Below are positions 46,918 to 55,380 of a DNA stretch of 64,000 bases, piece after piece. Position numbers and translations under genes: made by a program. The notes under the pieces are model-generated. The model saw only the letters and a list, made by a program, of their open reading frames with translations, was not told the origin of the DNA and did not search any database. Origin of the DNA: Winogradskyella thalassocola. GTDB lineage: Bacteria > Bacteroidota > Bacteroidia > Flavobacteriales > Flavobacteriaceae. The stretch spans positions 124,001 to 188,000 of the forward strand of contig NZ_FNCZ01000007.1 of the NCBI RefSeq assembly GCF_900099995.1, written 5' to 3'. Position 1 is the stretch's first letter; each line of letters opens with the position of its first letter.

Positions 46918-48051
46918 TTAGTTATAATTAAACGAATCTAAAACAGGTAATGCTTTTAAGTTAAAATCGAAGACACATTGGTTCTCCCAAGACGTCCCAT
47001 TTGTGGAGGTATTTTCATTGCCATTAAAAGCCACCCAGTCTGGAGCCCAATAACAAAATCCGATACCTTTTTTATTTGGGATGTTTTTAATTGTAGTAAT
47101 CAACCATTCCATATATGATTTTTGCCCTTGAGGTGTCGGCGCAAATTCTGGAATGATTTGATTCAAGCTTCCAACATAGTTCGACAAGTTGTCATTCCAT
47201 TGCAACGTAAAAGGATAAGCAACCTCTACCATTAAAATTTCTTTATCGAAGGTTTCTGCTAAAGTGTTTAATTTTGAGGTAATTAAATCTAAATCTTTAG
47301 TTTGAAATTGGGGATAATAAGAAAGTCCTATGATATCAAAATCGAGATTATAAGCTTCAAGTTCATTAAAGAAGTAAATAGAATGCTCTACGTTAGAGTG
47401 ATGTAGCATTATTTTAATCTTATTTTCGGTATCCAATTCTCGTATCGCTCTTACAGCCTCCGAAACTAAACCAGCGTAATTTACCCAGTTATCATTAAAC
47501 TCATTCCAAACCTTTCCGTAATCCCATAGAAAGCCACTATCGGTTTCATTACCAATTTGAATTATATTAGGTAGGGTGTTTTGTGCTTTTAATTGTTGAA
47601 CAACACTTTTTGTGTAATTGTAAACCGCAGCTTTTAAATCTAATAAAGAAAGGTTTTGCCAAGCTACAGGTGGTGTTTGTTTTCCTGGGTCGGCCCAAAA
47701 ATCACTATAGTGAAAATTAAGAAGGAACTCCATGTCCTTAGCTTTGATCCGTTGCGCATAAGCCTTAACGTCGTCTATTCCGTTTTGTCCATCTTGAGGC
47801 GTGTGCCAAAGTTTTAAACGCACCAGATTTGTGCCTTTAGATTTTACAAAGTCTAGAAGTTCTACGGAATTGCCATCAGCGTCTTTGTAATCTACATTAT
47901 AGTTTTCTAATTCACTTTGAAACGACAAATCCATGCCTCTATAGAAAATTTCTTCATCAGGACCATCAACGTCATCATCTGAGTTTTCGTTTTTAGAACA
48001 CGATGTTGTAATTATGATAAAAATCGAAAAGAAGTATTTAATTAATTTCAT
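46918..48051 (-). CDS. arabinogalactan endo-beta-1,4-galactanase, GH53
   Basis: GH53 enzymes cut beta-1,4-galactan, a plant and algal polysaccharide. The 377-residue protein has a lipoprotein signal (FFSIFIIITTSC), the family opening FYRGMDLSFQSELENY, LRLKLWHTP, and both catalytic glutamates in IQIGNETDSG and LMVEVAYPF. I chose the ATG at 48051 (MKLIKYFFSIF), since the upstream in-frame ATG at 48081 adds ten residues that disrupt the signal. It stands alone, outside a polysaccharide utilisation locus. Confidence 0.93.
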   Translation of the reverse strand: MKLIKYFFSIFIIITTSCSKNENSDDDVDGPDEEIFYRGMDLSFQSELENYNVDYKDADGNSVELLDFVKSKGTNLVRLKLWHTPQDGQNGIDDVKAYAQRIKAKDMEFLLNFHYSDFWADPGKQTPPVAWQNLSLLDLKAAVYNYTKSVVQQLKAQNTLPNIIQIGNETDSGFLWDYGKVWNEFNDNWVNYAGLVSEAVRAIRELDTENKIKIMLHHSNVEHSIYFFNELEAYNLDFDIIGLSYYPQFQTKDLDLITSKLNTLAETFDKEILMVEVAYPFTLQWNDNLSNYVGSLNQIIPEFAPTPQGQKSYMEWLITTIKNIPNKKGIGFCYWAPDWVAFNGNENTSTNGTSWENQCVFDFNLKALPVLDSFNYN

Positions 48052-48158
48052 TTTAAGATTAGGGTTTATTTCATGCGACACACTTTACATTTTTTCCAAC
48101 AGCCCATAAAGTTAAACAATTATGTCTCCTTAGAATCCTAATAAAACAATAAAACTTC

Positions 48159-48166
48159 TATCTTTG
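48159..48166 (+). promoter_or_regulatory. -7 promoter box of argS
   Basis: TATCTTTG matches TAnnTTTG and lies 34 bases before the argS ATG. No TTG was found at the usual distance. Confidence 0.5.
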
Positions 48167-48200
48167 CCAACGTTTTAAAACACCAAAATAAAGCAGAATT

Positions 48201-49979
48201 ATGACCCTTCAAGAGACTTTAGAATTACATGTAAAAGCAGCAATTAAAGCGTTGTTTCAATCGGAATTAGAATCAGTAGAATTTCAAGCGACTCGTAAAG
48301 AGTTTGCAGGAGATGTTACGGTTGTTGTGTTTCCAATGTTACGTGTTGTTAAAGGAAATCCAGTCGTAATTGGTGAGCAAGTTGGTCAGTATTTACTAGA
48401 TAATGTTGATTTGGTAAAAGGATTTAACGTGGTTAAAGGCTTTTTAAATATTGAAATTAATGATTCTTATTATTTCAATTTCTTTCAATCTGTAAAAGAT
48501 CAAATGAATTACGGTTTTGTGGAACAAAAGGATGACAAAGCTGTTATGGTAGAGTATTCTTCGCCAAATACCAACAAGCCATTACATTTAGGACATGTTC
48601 GGAATGTGCTCTTAGGCTATAGTGTTGCTGAAATTTTAAAAGCCTCAGGAAAGAATGTTTACAAAACTCAAATTATTAACGATAGAGGTATTCATATTTG
48701 TAAGAGTATGTTAGCTTATCAAAAATTTGGTGAAGGTGAGACTCCAACTGAAGATTTAAAAGGAGATAAGTTAGTCGGAAATTATTATGTGAAATTCGAC
48801 CAAGAATACAAATCAGAAATTTCAGAATTAATTGCTCAAGGACAATCTGAAGAAGAAGCAAAGAAGAATGCTCCTTTATTATTAGAAGCACAAGAGATGC
48901 TTATTAAATGGGAAGCAGGAGATAACGACGTCGTAGCACTTTGGAAAAAAATGAACCAATGGGTTTATGATGGTTTCGAAGTCACTTATAAAAACATAGG
49001 AGTCGATTTTGATACGTATTATTACGAAAGCAATACCTATTTATTAGGAAAAGAATTCGTTGCCGAAGGTTTAAAAACAGGTGTTTTTGAGCAAGATGCA
49101 GATGGTTCTGTTTGGTGCGATTTAACCGAAGATGGTTTGGATAGAAAAATTGTGCTTAGAGCAGATGGTACTGCTGTGTATATGACACAAGATATCGGAA
49201 CAGCGATCCAACGTATAAAAGATTATCCAGATGTTGGCGGTATGGTTTATACCGTTGGTAACGAGCAAGATTATCATTTTAAAGTTTTATTTTTAATCTT
49301 GAAGAAACTAGGTTTCGACTGGGCTAAAAATTTATTTCATTTAAGTTATGGTATGGTAGATTTACCAAGCGGAAAAATGAAGAGTAGAGAAGGAACCGTT
49401 GTCGATGCCGACGATTTAATTCAAGAAATGGCGGATACTGCTGAAGAGATTTCTAAAGAATTAGGAAAGCTTGAAGACTATTCGGAAGACGAAAAACAAG
49501 CCCTTTACAAAACTATTGGTTTGGGGGCTCTAAAATATTACATCTTAAAAGTAGACCCTAAAAAACGAATTTTATTCGATCCAAAGGAATCTATCGATTT
49601 TCAAGGAAATACTGGACCTTTTATTCAATATACCTATGCCAGAATTCAGTCTATTTTAAGAAAGGCTAATGTGGATGGGAATGTCACCCTGAGTGCAGCT
49701 GACGTGTCACTTCACGATAAAGAAAAACAACTTATCAAACAATTAGAGTTGTTTCCAGAAGTTATTCAAAATGCAGCAGAACAACATAGTCCTGCATTAA
49801 TTGCAAATTACACTTATGATTTGGTAAAAGATTTTAATTCGTTCTACCAAAATGTGTCTATTCTTGGTGCGGATTCAGATGAAGAAAAGAGTTTTAGAGT
49901 GGCCTTGTCTAAATTGGTTAGTCAGACGATAAAAAATGCATTTCAGGTTTTAGGGATTGAAGTTCCTGAGCGTATGTAG
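48201..49979 (+). CDS. argS: arginyl-tRNA synthetase
   Basis: ArgS is a class I synthetase charging tRNA-Arg. The 592-residue protein has the N-terminal additional domain, the HIGH-like motif in SSPNTNKPLHLGHVRN, the segment YDLVKDFNSFYQ in the C-terminal anticodon-binding domain, and the C-terminal methionine common in the family. A KMSK-like loop appears as SGKMKSREG. The length is normal. Confidence 0.97.
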   Translation: MTLQETLELHVKAAIKALFQSELESVEFQATRKEFAGDVTVVVFPMLRVVKGNPVVIGEQVGQYLLDNVDLVKGFNVVKGFLNIEINDSYYFNFFQSVKDQMNYGFVEQKDDKAVMVEYSSPNTNKPLHLGHVRNVLLGYSVAEILKASGKNVYKTQIINDRGIHICKSMLAYQKFGEGETPTEDLKGDKLVGNYYVKFDQEYKSEISELIAQGQSEEEAKKNAPLLLEAQEMLIKWEAGDNDVVALWKKMNQWVYDGFEVTYKNIGVDFDTYYYESNTYLLGKEFVAEGLKTGVFEQDADGSVWCDLTEDGLDRKIVLRADGTAVYMTQDIGTAIQRIKDYPDVGGMVYTVGNEQDYHFKVLFLILKKLGFDWAKNLFHLSYGMVDLPSGKMKSREGTVVDADDLIQEMADTAEEISKELGKLEDYSEDEKQALYKTIGLGALKYYILKVDPKKRILFDPKESIDFQGNTGPFIQYTYARIQSILRKANVDGNVTLSAADVSLHDKEKQLIKQLELFPEVIQNAAEQHSPALIANYTYDLVKDFNSFYQNVSILGADSDEEKSFRVALSKLVSQTIKNAFQVLGIEVPERM

Positions 49980-50148
49980 TTTTTGCTATTAACAGTGTTA
50001 CTTTTTTTAGCCGGTTTTGCTATCAATTTTAAGAATTGAAAACGCGACCTAATAGCTGATATTTAGAATTTAACATATTGAATAGAAGAGTATTCTACCC
50101 TTTTTTGTATCTTAGGTAAGGTTATAATGTTCATTAAATCTTATTGTT

Positions 50149-51435
50149 ATGGAAAAATCTCACACTTTAAAACGCTACACGAGTACATTACTATGTATGG
50201 TATTTGTACTATTTTCTTTGAATGCTCAGACAGATTTTAAGGAGTATCAAGGTAAAGTTATCGATGGTAGAACTAATAAAACATTAGAAGCTGCTAGTCT
50301 CAGTATTAATAATACCAATATTAGTACGATTACGAATTCTGAAGGTCAATTCACGCTCAAAGTACCAAACAACTATTTAGATTCAAAAGTGGTGGTTTCT
50401 CTTTTAGGCTATAATACTTACGTTGTTCCATTGTCCGAACTACTCAATAACAAATATGTTATAGAATTATATGAGGCTGTAACCGAGTTATCTACGGTTA
50501 ACATCGCGGCTTTTAAAGATGCCGAAAGCTTAGTAAGAAAAGTATTTGATGATAAAAGTAAGAACGTCGGTGGTGAATCTGTTTATATGACAGCCTTTTA
50601 CAGGGAAACCATTAAACGTAGAAATAGAAATGTATCCTTAACAGAAGCTGTGGTTAATATTTTGAAGCAGCCAAATTCATCTAAACAACGCGATGCTATT
50701 CAACTTGGAAAAGCAAGAAAGAGCACAGATTACAAACGACTAGATACCGTTTCTGTAAAGTTGCAAGGTGGGCCATTTTCAACTATGTATTTGGATATTA
50801 TGAAGTATCCTGAGTATATTTTTACAGACGAAAGTATTAGTGGGTATAATTTTACGTTTAATAATCCTTCAACTATAAATAATAGAACTGTTTTTGTTGT
50901 TGATTTTAATCCGAAGAATAATCAACTTCAAGTCAACTATAGTGGAAAACTTTTTATCGATGTGCAATCGCTCGCCTTAGTAAGTGCTAATTATTTTTTA
51001 GATGTGAGTAATATGGACAAGACTAAAAATCTCTTAGTTAAAAGAAAGCCTAGCGATATTGAAGTTTATCCTTTAGAAGCTATTTATAAAGTAGATTATA
51101 AAGAAAAAGGCAATAAATGGTATTACAGTTATTCTAACTTAAGCTTAACGTTTAAGGTGAATAAAAAACGTCAACTCTTTAATAAAGTCTATACATTGTC
51201 TAGTGAAATGGCAGTAACAGATTGGGAGGTCAACAGTGCGGATAAGAAAATTAAGAACAAAGATAAACTTAGACCTTCGGTGATTATTACAGATGCTATT
51301 TCCGGATTTTCAGATCCTAACTTTTGGGGTGAGTATAATTTAATAGAACCAGATAAATCTATTGAGTCTGCCATAGATAAAATAAAGAAAAACATAGAAA
51401 AGCAGAAAGAAAGAGAAAAAACTGCTAATGGTTAA
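50149..51435 (+). CDS. carboxypeptidase regulatory-like domain protein
   Basis: The 428-residue product has a signal peptide (TLLCMVFVLFSLNAQ) and an N-terminal CarboxypepD-reg-like beta domain, seen in YQGKVIDGRTNKTLEAASL and TITNSEGQFTLKVPN. The C-terminal about 300 residues match a flavobacterial family of unknown function (YMTAFYRETIKRRNR, PEYIFTDESISGYNFTF). The domain occurs at the N-terminus of many TonB receptors but here stands alone. It is convergent with the receptor gene at 51498 and shares a terminator with it. Confidence 0.75.
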   Translation: MEKSHTLKRYTSTLLCMVFVLFSLNAQTDFKEYQGKVIDGRTNKTLEAASLSINNTNISTITNSEGQFTLKVPNNYLDSKVVVSLLGYNTYVVPLSELLNNKYVIELYEAVTELSTVNIAAFKDAESLVRKVFDDKSKNVGGESVYMTAFYRETIKRRNRNVSLTEAVVNILKQPNSSKQRDAIQLGKARKSTDYKRLDTVSVKLQGGPFSTMYLDIMKYPEYIFTDESISGYNFTFNNPSTINNRTVFVVDFNPKNNQLQVNYSGKLFIDVQSLALVSANYFLDVSNMDKTKNLLVKRKPSDIEVYPLEAIYKVDYKEKGNKWYYSYSNLSLTFKVNKKRQLFNKVYTLSSEMAVTDWEVNSADKKIKNKDKLRPSVIITDAISGFSDPNFWGEYNLIEPDKSIESAIDKIKKNIEKQKEREKTANG

Positions 51436-51457
51436 TTGTAAGTTTTTATAAAATAGT

Positions 51458-51487
51458 AAAACCCTGAATTTAGTTTAGGGTTTTTTT
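51458..51487. terminator. bidirectional terminator between 50149-51435 and the TonB receptor gene
   Basis: Bases 51458-51468 pair with 51474-51484 over 11 bp with one G-T wobble, flanked by A-runs and T-runs. It lies between two convergent gene ends. Confidence 0.8.
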
Positions 51488-51497
51488 ATGAGTCAGT

Positions 51498-53813
51498 TTA
51501 AAAATTGACTCTAAAACTTAAATTTGGTGTAAATTTTAAGGACTTGTTATTAATCTCTACTATAGCATTGTCAGTATTAAAGGTGTAGTAGCGGTTAATG
51601 ATATTCGTTTGATTGAAAATATTCCAAACAGAAGCACCAACTTCGGCATTGATGCCTTTTGAAGGTTTAAATTTATATATCGCGGAAATATCTGTTCTAA
51701 AGTAATCACCCAAACGAGAACTGTTTGGAGTGTTATATTCTATTGTAGAATTACTATTGTCTTGAAGATCTAAGGGAGACGTAAAAGGTCTGCCCGAATG
51801 CCAATTAAAGCCAATGGCGATTTTAAAATTAGCACGATTATAAGTAAAAGATGTATTAACGACATGTCTTAAATCAATCGTGTTAGAAAATGAGTTACTG
51901 TTATTAATCTCATTAAAATTGTAATCATTTTTACTGTAGGTATAGCTCAGCCACGTGCTAAAATCACTAAAGCGCTTATTAATAAGGAAGTCAATACCTT
52001 TAACCGTATAGTGCCCAATATCGTTGGTAAATTGAAACTGATTTTGAAATCCTTGGCTACGTGCCGTAATATTATGGACTCCTTTGTAATAGCCTTCAAT
52101 AGAGACCAGTAAATTATTTTGGTTATAACTGAGACCAATGGAGGCTTGCTCACTTGTAATTAATGGAACGTCATTACCATTGGCGAGTTGCCATCTTCGT
52201 TTTTCGATCCCAAAAAAATCTTGTTGTAAATCAATAATCTGGGTAATGGATTGGCTTTTTAATTCGCCTAAAGCTTCTAGTCTAAAATAATCTAGAAATT
52301 TATAATTTACCGTAAATCGAGGTTCTATTAAAAATTCTGATAATTTGCCAAAATAACTGATTCTAGAGCCCAATCGTATATAAGTATCGCGAGATGTTGA
52401 GTACCATTCAACTTCTCCAAATAGGGCATGTGTTCTTATAATTTCTTTGACTAAACTGGTGTAATTTGGATTGATGACATCTTCAAAGTTGGTGACTCCA
52501 ACCTCATTAAATTGATAGCCACCATTAAATTTAATGTCTTTGCTAACTGTTTTTGAAACGTCTAATCGAAGACCGAAATCTTCAACTTTATTTTCTTGAG
52601 TTAATAATTGATTATTAGTGACATTGTTGTTCTTTGCATCTAAATCGTAATTAGAATAATAGAGCTGAGCAGACAAATTGGTGCCGTTGTTAATCACTTT
52701 AGAATAGGTTGCGCTAGCTCCATAACTCGTCTGATTCAATTCACTTTTAGTCTCTTGAAAATTATTATCTATTGTGGTGAAAACCTGATTAAAATTCAAA
52801 TTATTAGACATATTCATCACATTAATTCGCAACTTAGAAGTGTTGTTTATATCATATAAAAATTTAGCATTAAAGTCGTAAAACAGAAAACGTTCGTCTT
52901 GTGCTAAAAGCGTATTCATATTAGTGGAAGCATTGAGTTCAGAATCGTTGAAAATACGATCAAAATAAGCATCGTAAGTTTTAGAAACCAGAATGTCAGT
53001 ATATGAACGTCTTGCTGATAGTTGTAATTCTGTTTTTTTCGATAATGGTATTTTTGCAAAACCATCTACACTTAGCATATTTCCACCAATGCCGACATTG
53101 ATTTTTTCATCTAATTCATCTGCATTTTTTATAGCAATAGTGCTAGAAACAGCATTGCCAAATTTGGAACTAGTTCCATTTTTAGAAATCGTAATGTTTT
53201 CGGATAAATATGGATTAAAAGCAGATATTAAACCAAAAAAATGTCCCGACTGGTACATTCTTATCCCTTCATATAAAATGAGGTTTTGGTCATTAGTACC
53301 TCCTCTAACGTTGATGTTTGAAATGCGTTCATCAACACTCATTATGCCTGGCAGATTTTGTACTATTTGTAGCACATCTGGCTCAATTAATCCAGGTAAA
53401 ATATCAAATGCTTTTGTGTTGGCTTTAATAGTTCCATTATTTGTTTTAGAAATACCTTTGGTAAGATAATTTATAATTATAACCTCTTCTAAATGCTGAG
53501 TTTGACTTTGCAGTTCTTCCGTATCTTTTGGTGTAATGACAATAAACCGATGACTCAACATTTCAAAATTAAGATCCGTAATACGATGTAATTGGTTTAA
53601 TGCTTGTTTTATGGAAAGCTCATGAGATAATGAGCGCATTGAAATACCTTCAATTGTTTTGGTTTCAAATGAAAATATAACGTCGTATTTTTTTTCTAAT
53701 TCTTGAAGAATTTGAACAAGCGGTTTTTCGACCTCTTGTTCCTGACTATATGTGAGGTTACAAAAGGTGATCGATATAAAGTAGAAAATTAAGCAAAGTA
53801 ATTTTTTATTCAC
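51498..53813 (-). CDS. TonB-dependent receptor with STN domain
   Basis: The 771-residue outer membrane protein has a signal peptide, an STN signalling domain (residues about 30-115, with LVQILQELEKKYDVIFSF and ITDLNFEMLSHRFIVI), a plug (SNINVRGGTNDQNLILYEGI) and a beta-barrel ending in NLSFRVNF. The STN domain is the part that contacts FecR-type anti-sigma factors. It has no SusD partner, so it is not a typical SusCD pair. Its start overlaps the fecR-like gene by 8 bases. Confidence 0.93.
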   Translation of the reverse strand: MNKKLLCLIFYFISITFCNLTYSQEQEVEKPLVQILQELEKKYDVIFSFETKTIEGISMRSLSHELSIKQALNQLHRITDLNFEMLSHRFIVITPKDTEELQSQTQHLEEVIIINYLTKGISKTNNGTIKANTKAFDILPGLIEPDVLQIVQNLPGIMSVDERISNINVRGGTNDQNLILYEGIRMYQSGHFFGLISAFNPYLSENITISKNGTSSKFGNAVSSTIAIKNADELDEKINVGIGGNMLSVDGFAKIPLSKKTELQLSARRSYTDILVSKTYDAYFDRIFNDSELNASTNMNTLLAQDERFLFYDFNAKFLYDINNTSKLRINVMNMSNNLNFNQVFTTIDNNFQETKSELNQTSYGASATYSKVINNGTNLSAQLYYSNYDLDAKNNNVTNNQLLTQENKVEDFGLRLDVSKTVSKDIKFNGGYQFNEVGVTNFEDVINPNYTSLVKEIIRTHALFGEVEWYSTSRDTYIRLGSRISYFGKLSEFLIEPRFTVNYKFLDYFRLEALGELKSQSITQIIDLQQDFFGIEKRRWQLANGNDVPLITSEQASIGLSYNQNNLLVSIEGYYKGVHNITARSQGFQNQFQFTNDIGHYTVKGIDFLINKRFSDFSTWLSYTYSKNDYNFNEINNSNSFSNTIDLRHVVNTSFTYNRANFKIAIGFNWHSGRPFTSPLDLQDNSNSTIEYNTPNSSRLGDYFRTDISAIYKFKPSKGINAEVGASVWNIFNQTNIINRYYTFNTDNAIVEINNKSLKFTPNLSFRVNF

Positions 53814-54690
53814 GCTTTAGTAAAATAGATTTTTCTGATTTGCTGTAGCTTAAATTTAATGGTATTGTAACAGACTTCAATGCTAAATCTAAATTATTGT
53901 GTGTAAAACTTCCTGTGAATAAACGAGAAAGATCAATGTTCTCAGTAATTATCGTTTGGTTGTATTGACTTTCAAACTCCGCAATAACATGTTTAAGTGG
54001 CACACTTGTAAAGCTACTTTCACCATGCAACCATTGTGGTTGCACAGCGTTTTCTTTTTCATTTGCAAGTAGTTTCCCATCTATAATTACGAAAGTATGT
54101 CCTGGTTTTAATTTTGTTGTTTTATTATTGTGAGTTACAGCAACTAGACCTTCGTAACACGTCACTTCAAAATACGAGTCGCGTTGTTTTACATTAAATT
54201 GTGTCCCTAAAACGCTAACAATACCATCCGCAGTAATGACATCGAATTTTTGACCTTTAGCAACTTTAAAAAATGCTTCTCCTTGTAGTTTTACTTCTCT
54301 AGTTTCACCCCAATGACTTTCATTAAATGATACTGTGGAATTAGCATTAAGATCAACTGTAGAGTGGTCTGGTAATTCTATTGACGTTTGTTGAGCTATA
54401 TCTGTGACAACTGTAGTATCTAAAGTTGTAGTATAATAATAAATGCTAAATCCGATGGCTAAAATAGCCGCAATTCTAAGCAAAGGTTTTAACCATTGTT
54501 TTGAATTTGTTTTCTCAGGTTTAAGAGTTTTGTAGGTTTGGTCGCTAGAAAATTCTGGGGCTTTAAAATCTTTTAAAGCGGCATCCAGCTTAATCAATTC
54601 ATTATAATCCTCTAACTGCTCAAAAGCATTCTGCTCTTGAGTATTTAGATTATGATCTAACCATTTTTTTATAAGTTCTTCTCGCTTCAT
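53806..54690 (-). CDS. FecR-type anti-sigma factor
   Basis: The 294-residue protein has an N-terminal cytoplasmic part (REELIKKWLDHNLNTQEQNA), one membrane segment near residues 70-90 (LRIAAILAIGFSIYYYT), a FecR domain (DHSTVDLNANSTVSFNESHW) and a C-terminal DUF4974-like part with FTGSFTHNNLDLALKSVTIP. It would hold the neighbouring sigma factor and receive the receptor signal across the inner membrane. Confidence 0.94.
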   Translation of the reverse strand: MKREELIKKWLDHNLNTQEQNAFEQLEDYNELIKLDAALKDFKAPEFSSDQTYKTLKPEKTNSKQWLKPLLRIAAILAIGFSIYYYTTTLDTTVVTDIAQQTSIELPDHSTVDLNANSTVSFNESHWGETREVKLQGEAFFKVAKGQKFDVITADGIVSVLGTQFNVKQRDSYFEVTCYEGLVAVTHNNKTTKLKPGHTFVIIDGKLLANEKENAVQPQWLHGESSFTSVPLKHVIAEFESQYNQTIITENIDLSRLFTGSFTHNNLDLALKSVTIPLNLSYSKSEKSILLKRE

Positions 54691-54745
54691 AATATGATTT
54701 CAAGTATATAACAGCTTAGGTTTAAAAACTCCTACTTATTTTTAG

Positions 54746-54769
54746 TTTCAAAGTTTCAAAGTTTCAAAG
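54746..54769. repeat. three tandem 8-bp units at the sigma factor 3' end
   Basis: TTTCAAAG occurs at 54746-54753, 54754-54761 and 54762-54769 without mismatch. The last copy spans the sigma factor stop codon (54764-54766). Such short perfect repeats can gain or lose units by slippage; the unit is not a multiple of three. Confidence 0.85.
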
Positions 54770-55297
54770 TTCATCAATGTCCTCTCTTAATTTTTTCAAC
54801 GCTCCATAAATGCGTTTTTCAACTCCTTTTACAGAAATATCTAATAGCTCTGCAATTTCTTTAAACCGTTTGCCTTCAACTCTATTCATTAAAAACGCAA
54901 CACGCTGGGCTTCTGTTAGTTTACTTAGTGCTGTTTGGATTTTTTGATGGTACTCCTTTTCTTCGAGTACAAATTGTGGGGTTTCGTTAGTGGAACTTTT
55001 TTGAGGTTTCTGACCATATTTTAGTACTACTTTTTGATGTGCATAGGCATTGAGCATTAAATTATTAGCGGTTGTAAACAAATAACTCTTCGCTTTGTTT
55101 GGTGCAACTTTGCTACAATTTTGCCAAAGTTTTATAAAAGCTTCCTGAACTTTATCTTCCGGATTCAATTGATCTCCAAACTTGTAGTATAAAAAATCAT
55201 GCAGGTTTTTAGCATGCTTTTTATAAAGGCGCTCAAATAAGAGCGATTCGCAGATATTATCTTGTAAGGGTTTGTTCATGGTTTTGAATAGGCCCAC
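54764..55297 (-). CDS. ECF RNA polymerase sigma factor
   Basis: The 177-residue protein has region 2 (FERLYKKHAKNLHDFLYYKF and EAFIKLWQNCSKVAPNKAKS) and region 4 (LTEAQRVAFLMNRVEGKRFK and AELLDISVKGVEKRIYGALK). It matches the FecI-like group common in Bacteroidota. It is the first gene of the sigma/FecR/receptor unit and is divergent from the large lipoprotein gene across 83 bases. The likely target is the locus itself. Confidence 0.95.
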   Translation of the reverse strand: MGLFKTMNKPLQDNICESLLFERLYKKHAKNLHDFLYYKFGDQLNPEDKVQEAFIKLWQNCSKVAPNKAKSYLFTTANNLMLNAYAHQKVVLKYGQKPQKSSTNETPQFVLEEKEYHQKIQTALSKLTEAQRVAFLMNRVEGKRFKEIAELLDISVKGVEKRIYGALKKLREDIDEL

Positions 55298-55380
55298 AAA
55301 TTATAAATAATATTTTAGATTATTGGGTAGGAAATATAGAAGGCTAACTGTTTTATAATAAATAGAAAAGCATTAATGCC

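Noticed and set aside
49991..50009. Weak hairpin with T-run after argS
   Set aside because: The stem is only four base pairs (TAAC/GTTA), too weak to call a terminator.
51498..53813. TonB receptor as SusC of a polysaccharide utilisation locus
   Set aside because: No SusD gene is adjacent, and the protein has an STN domain linked to FecR signalling instead.
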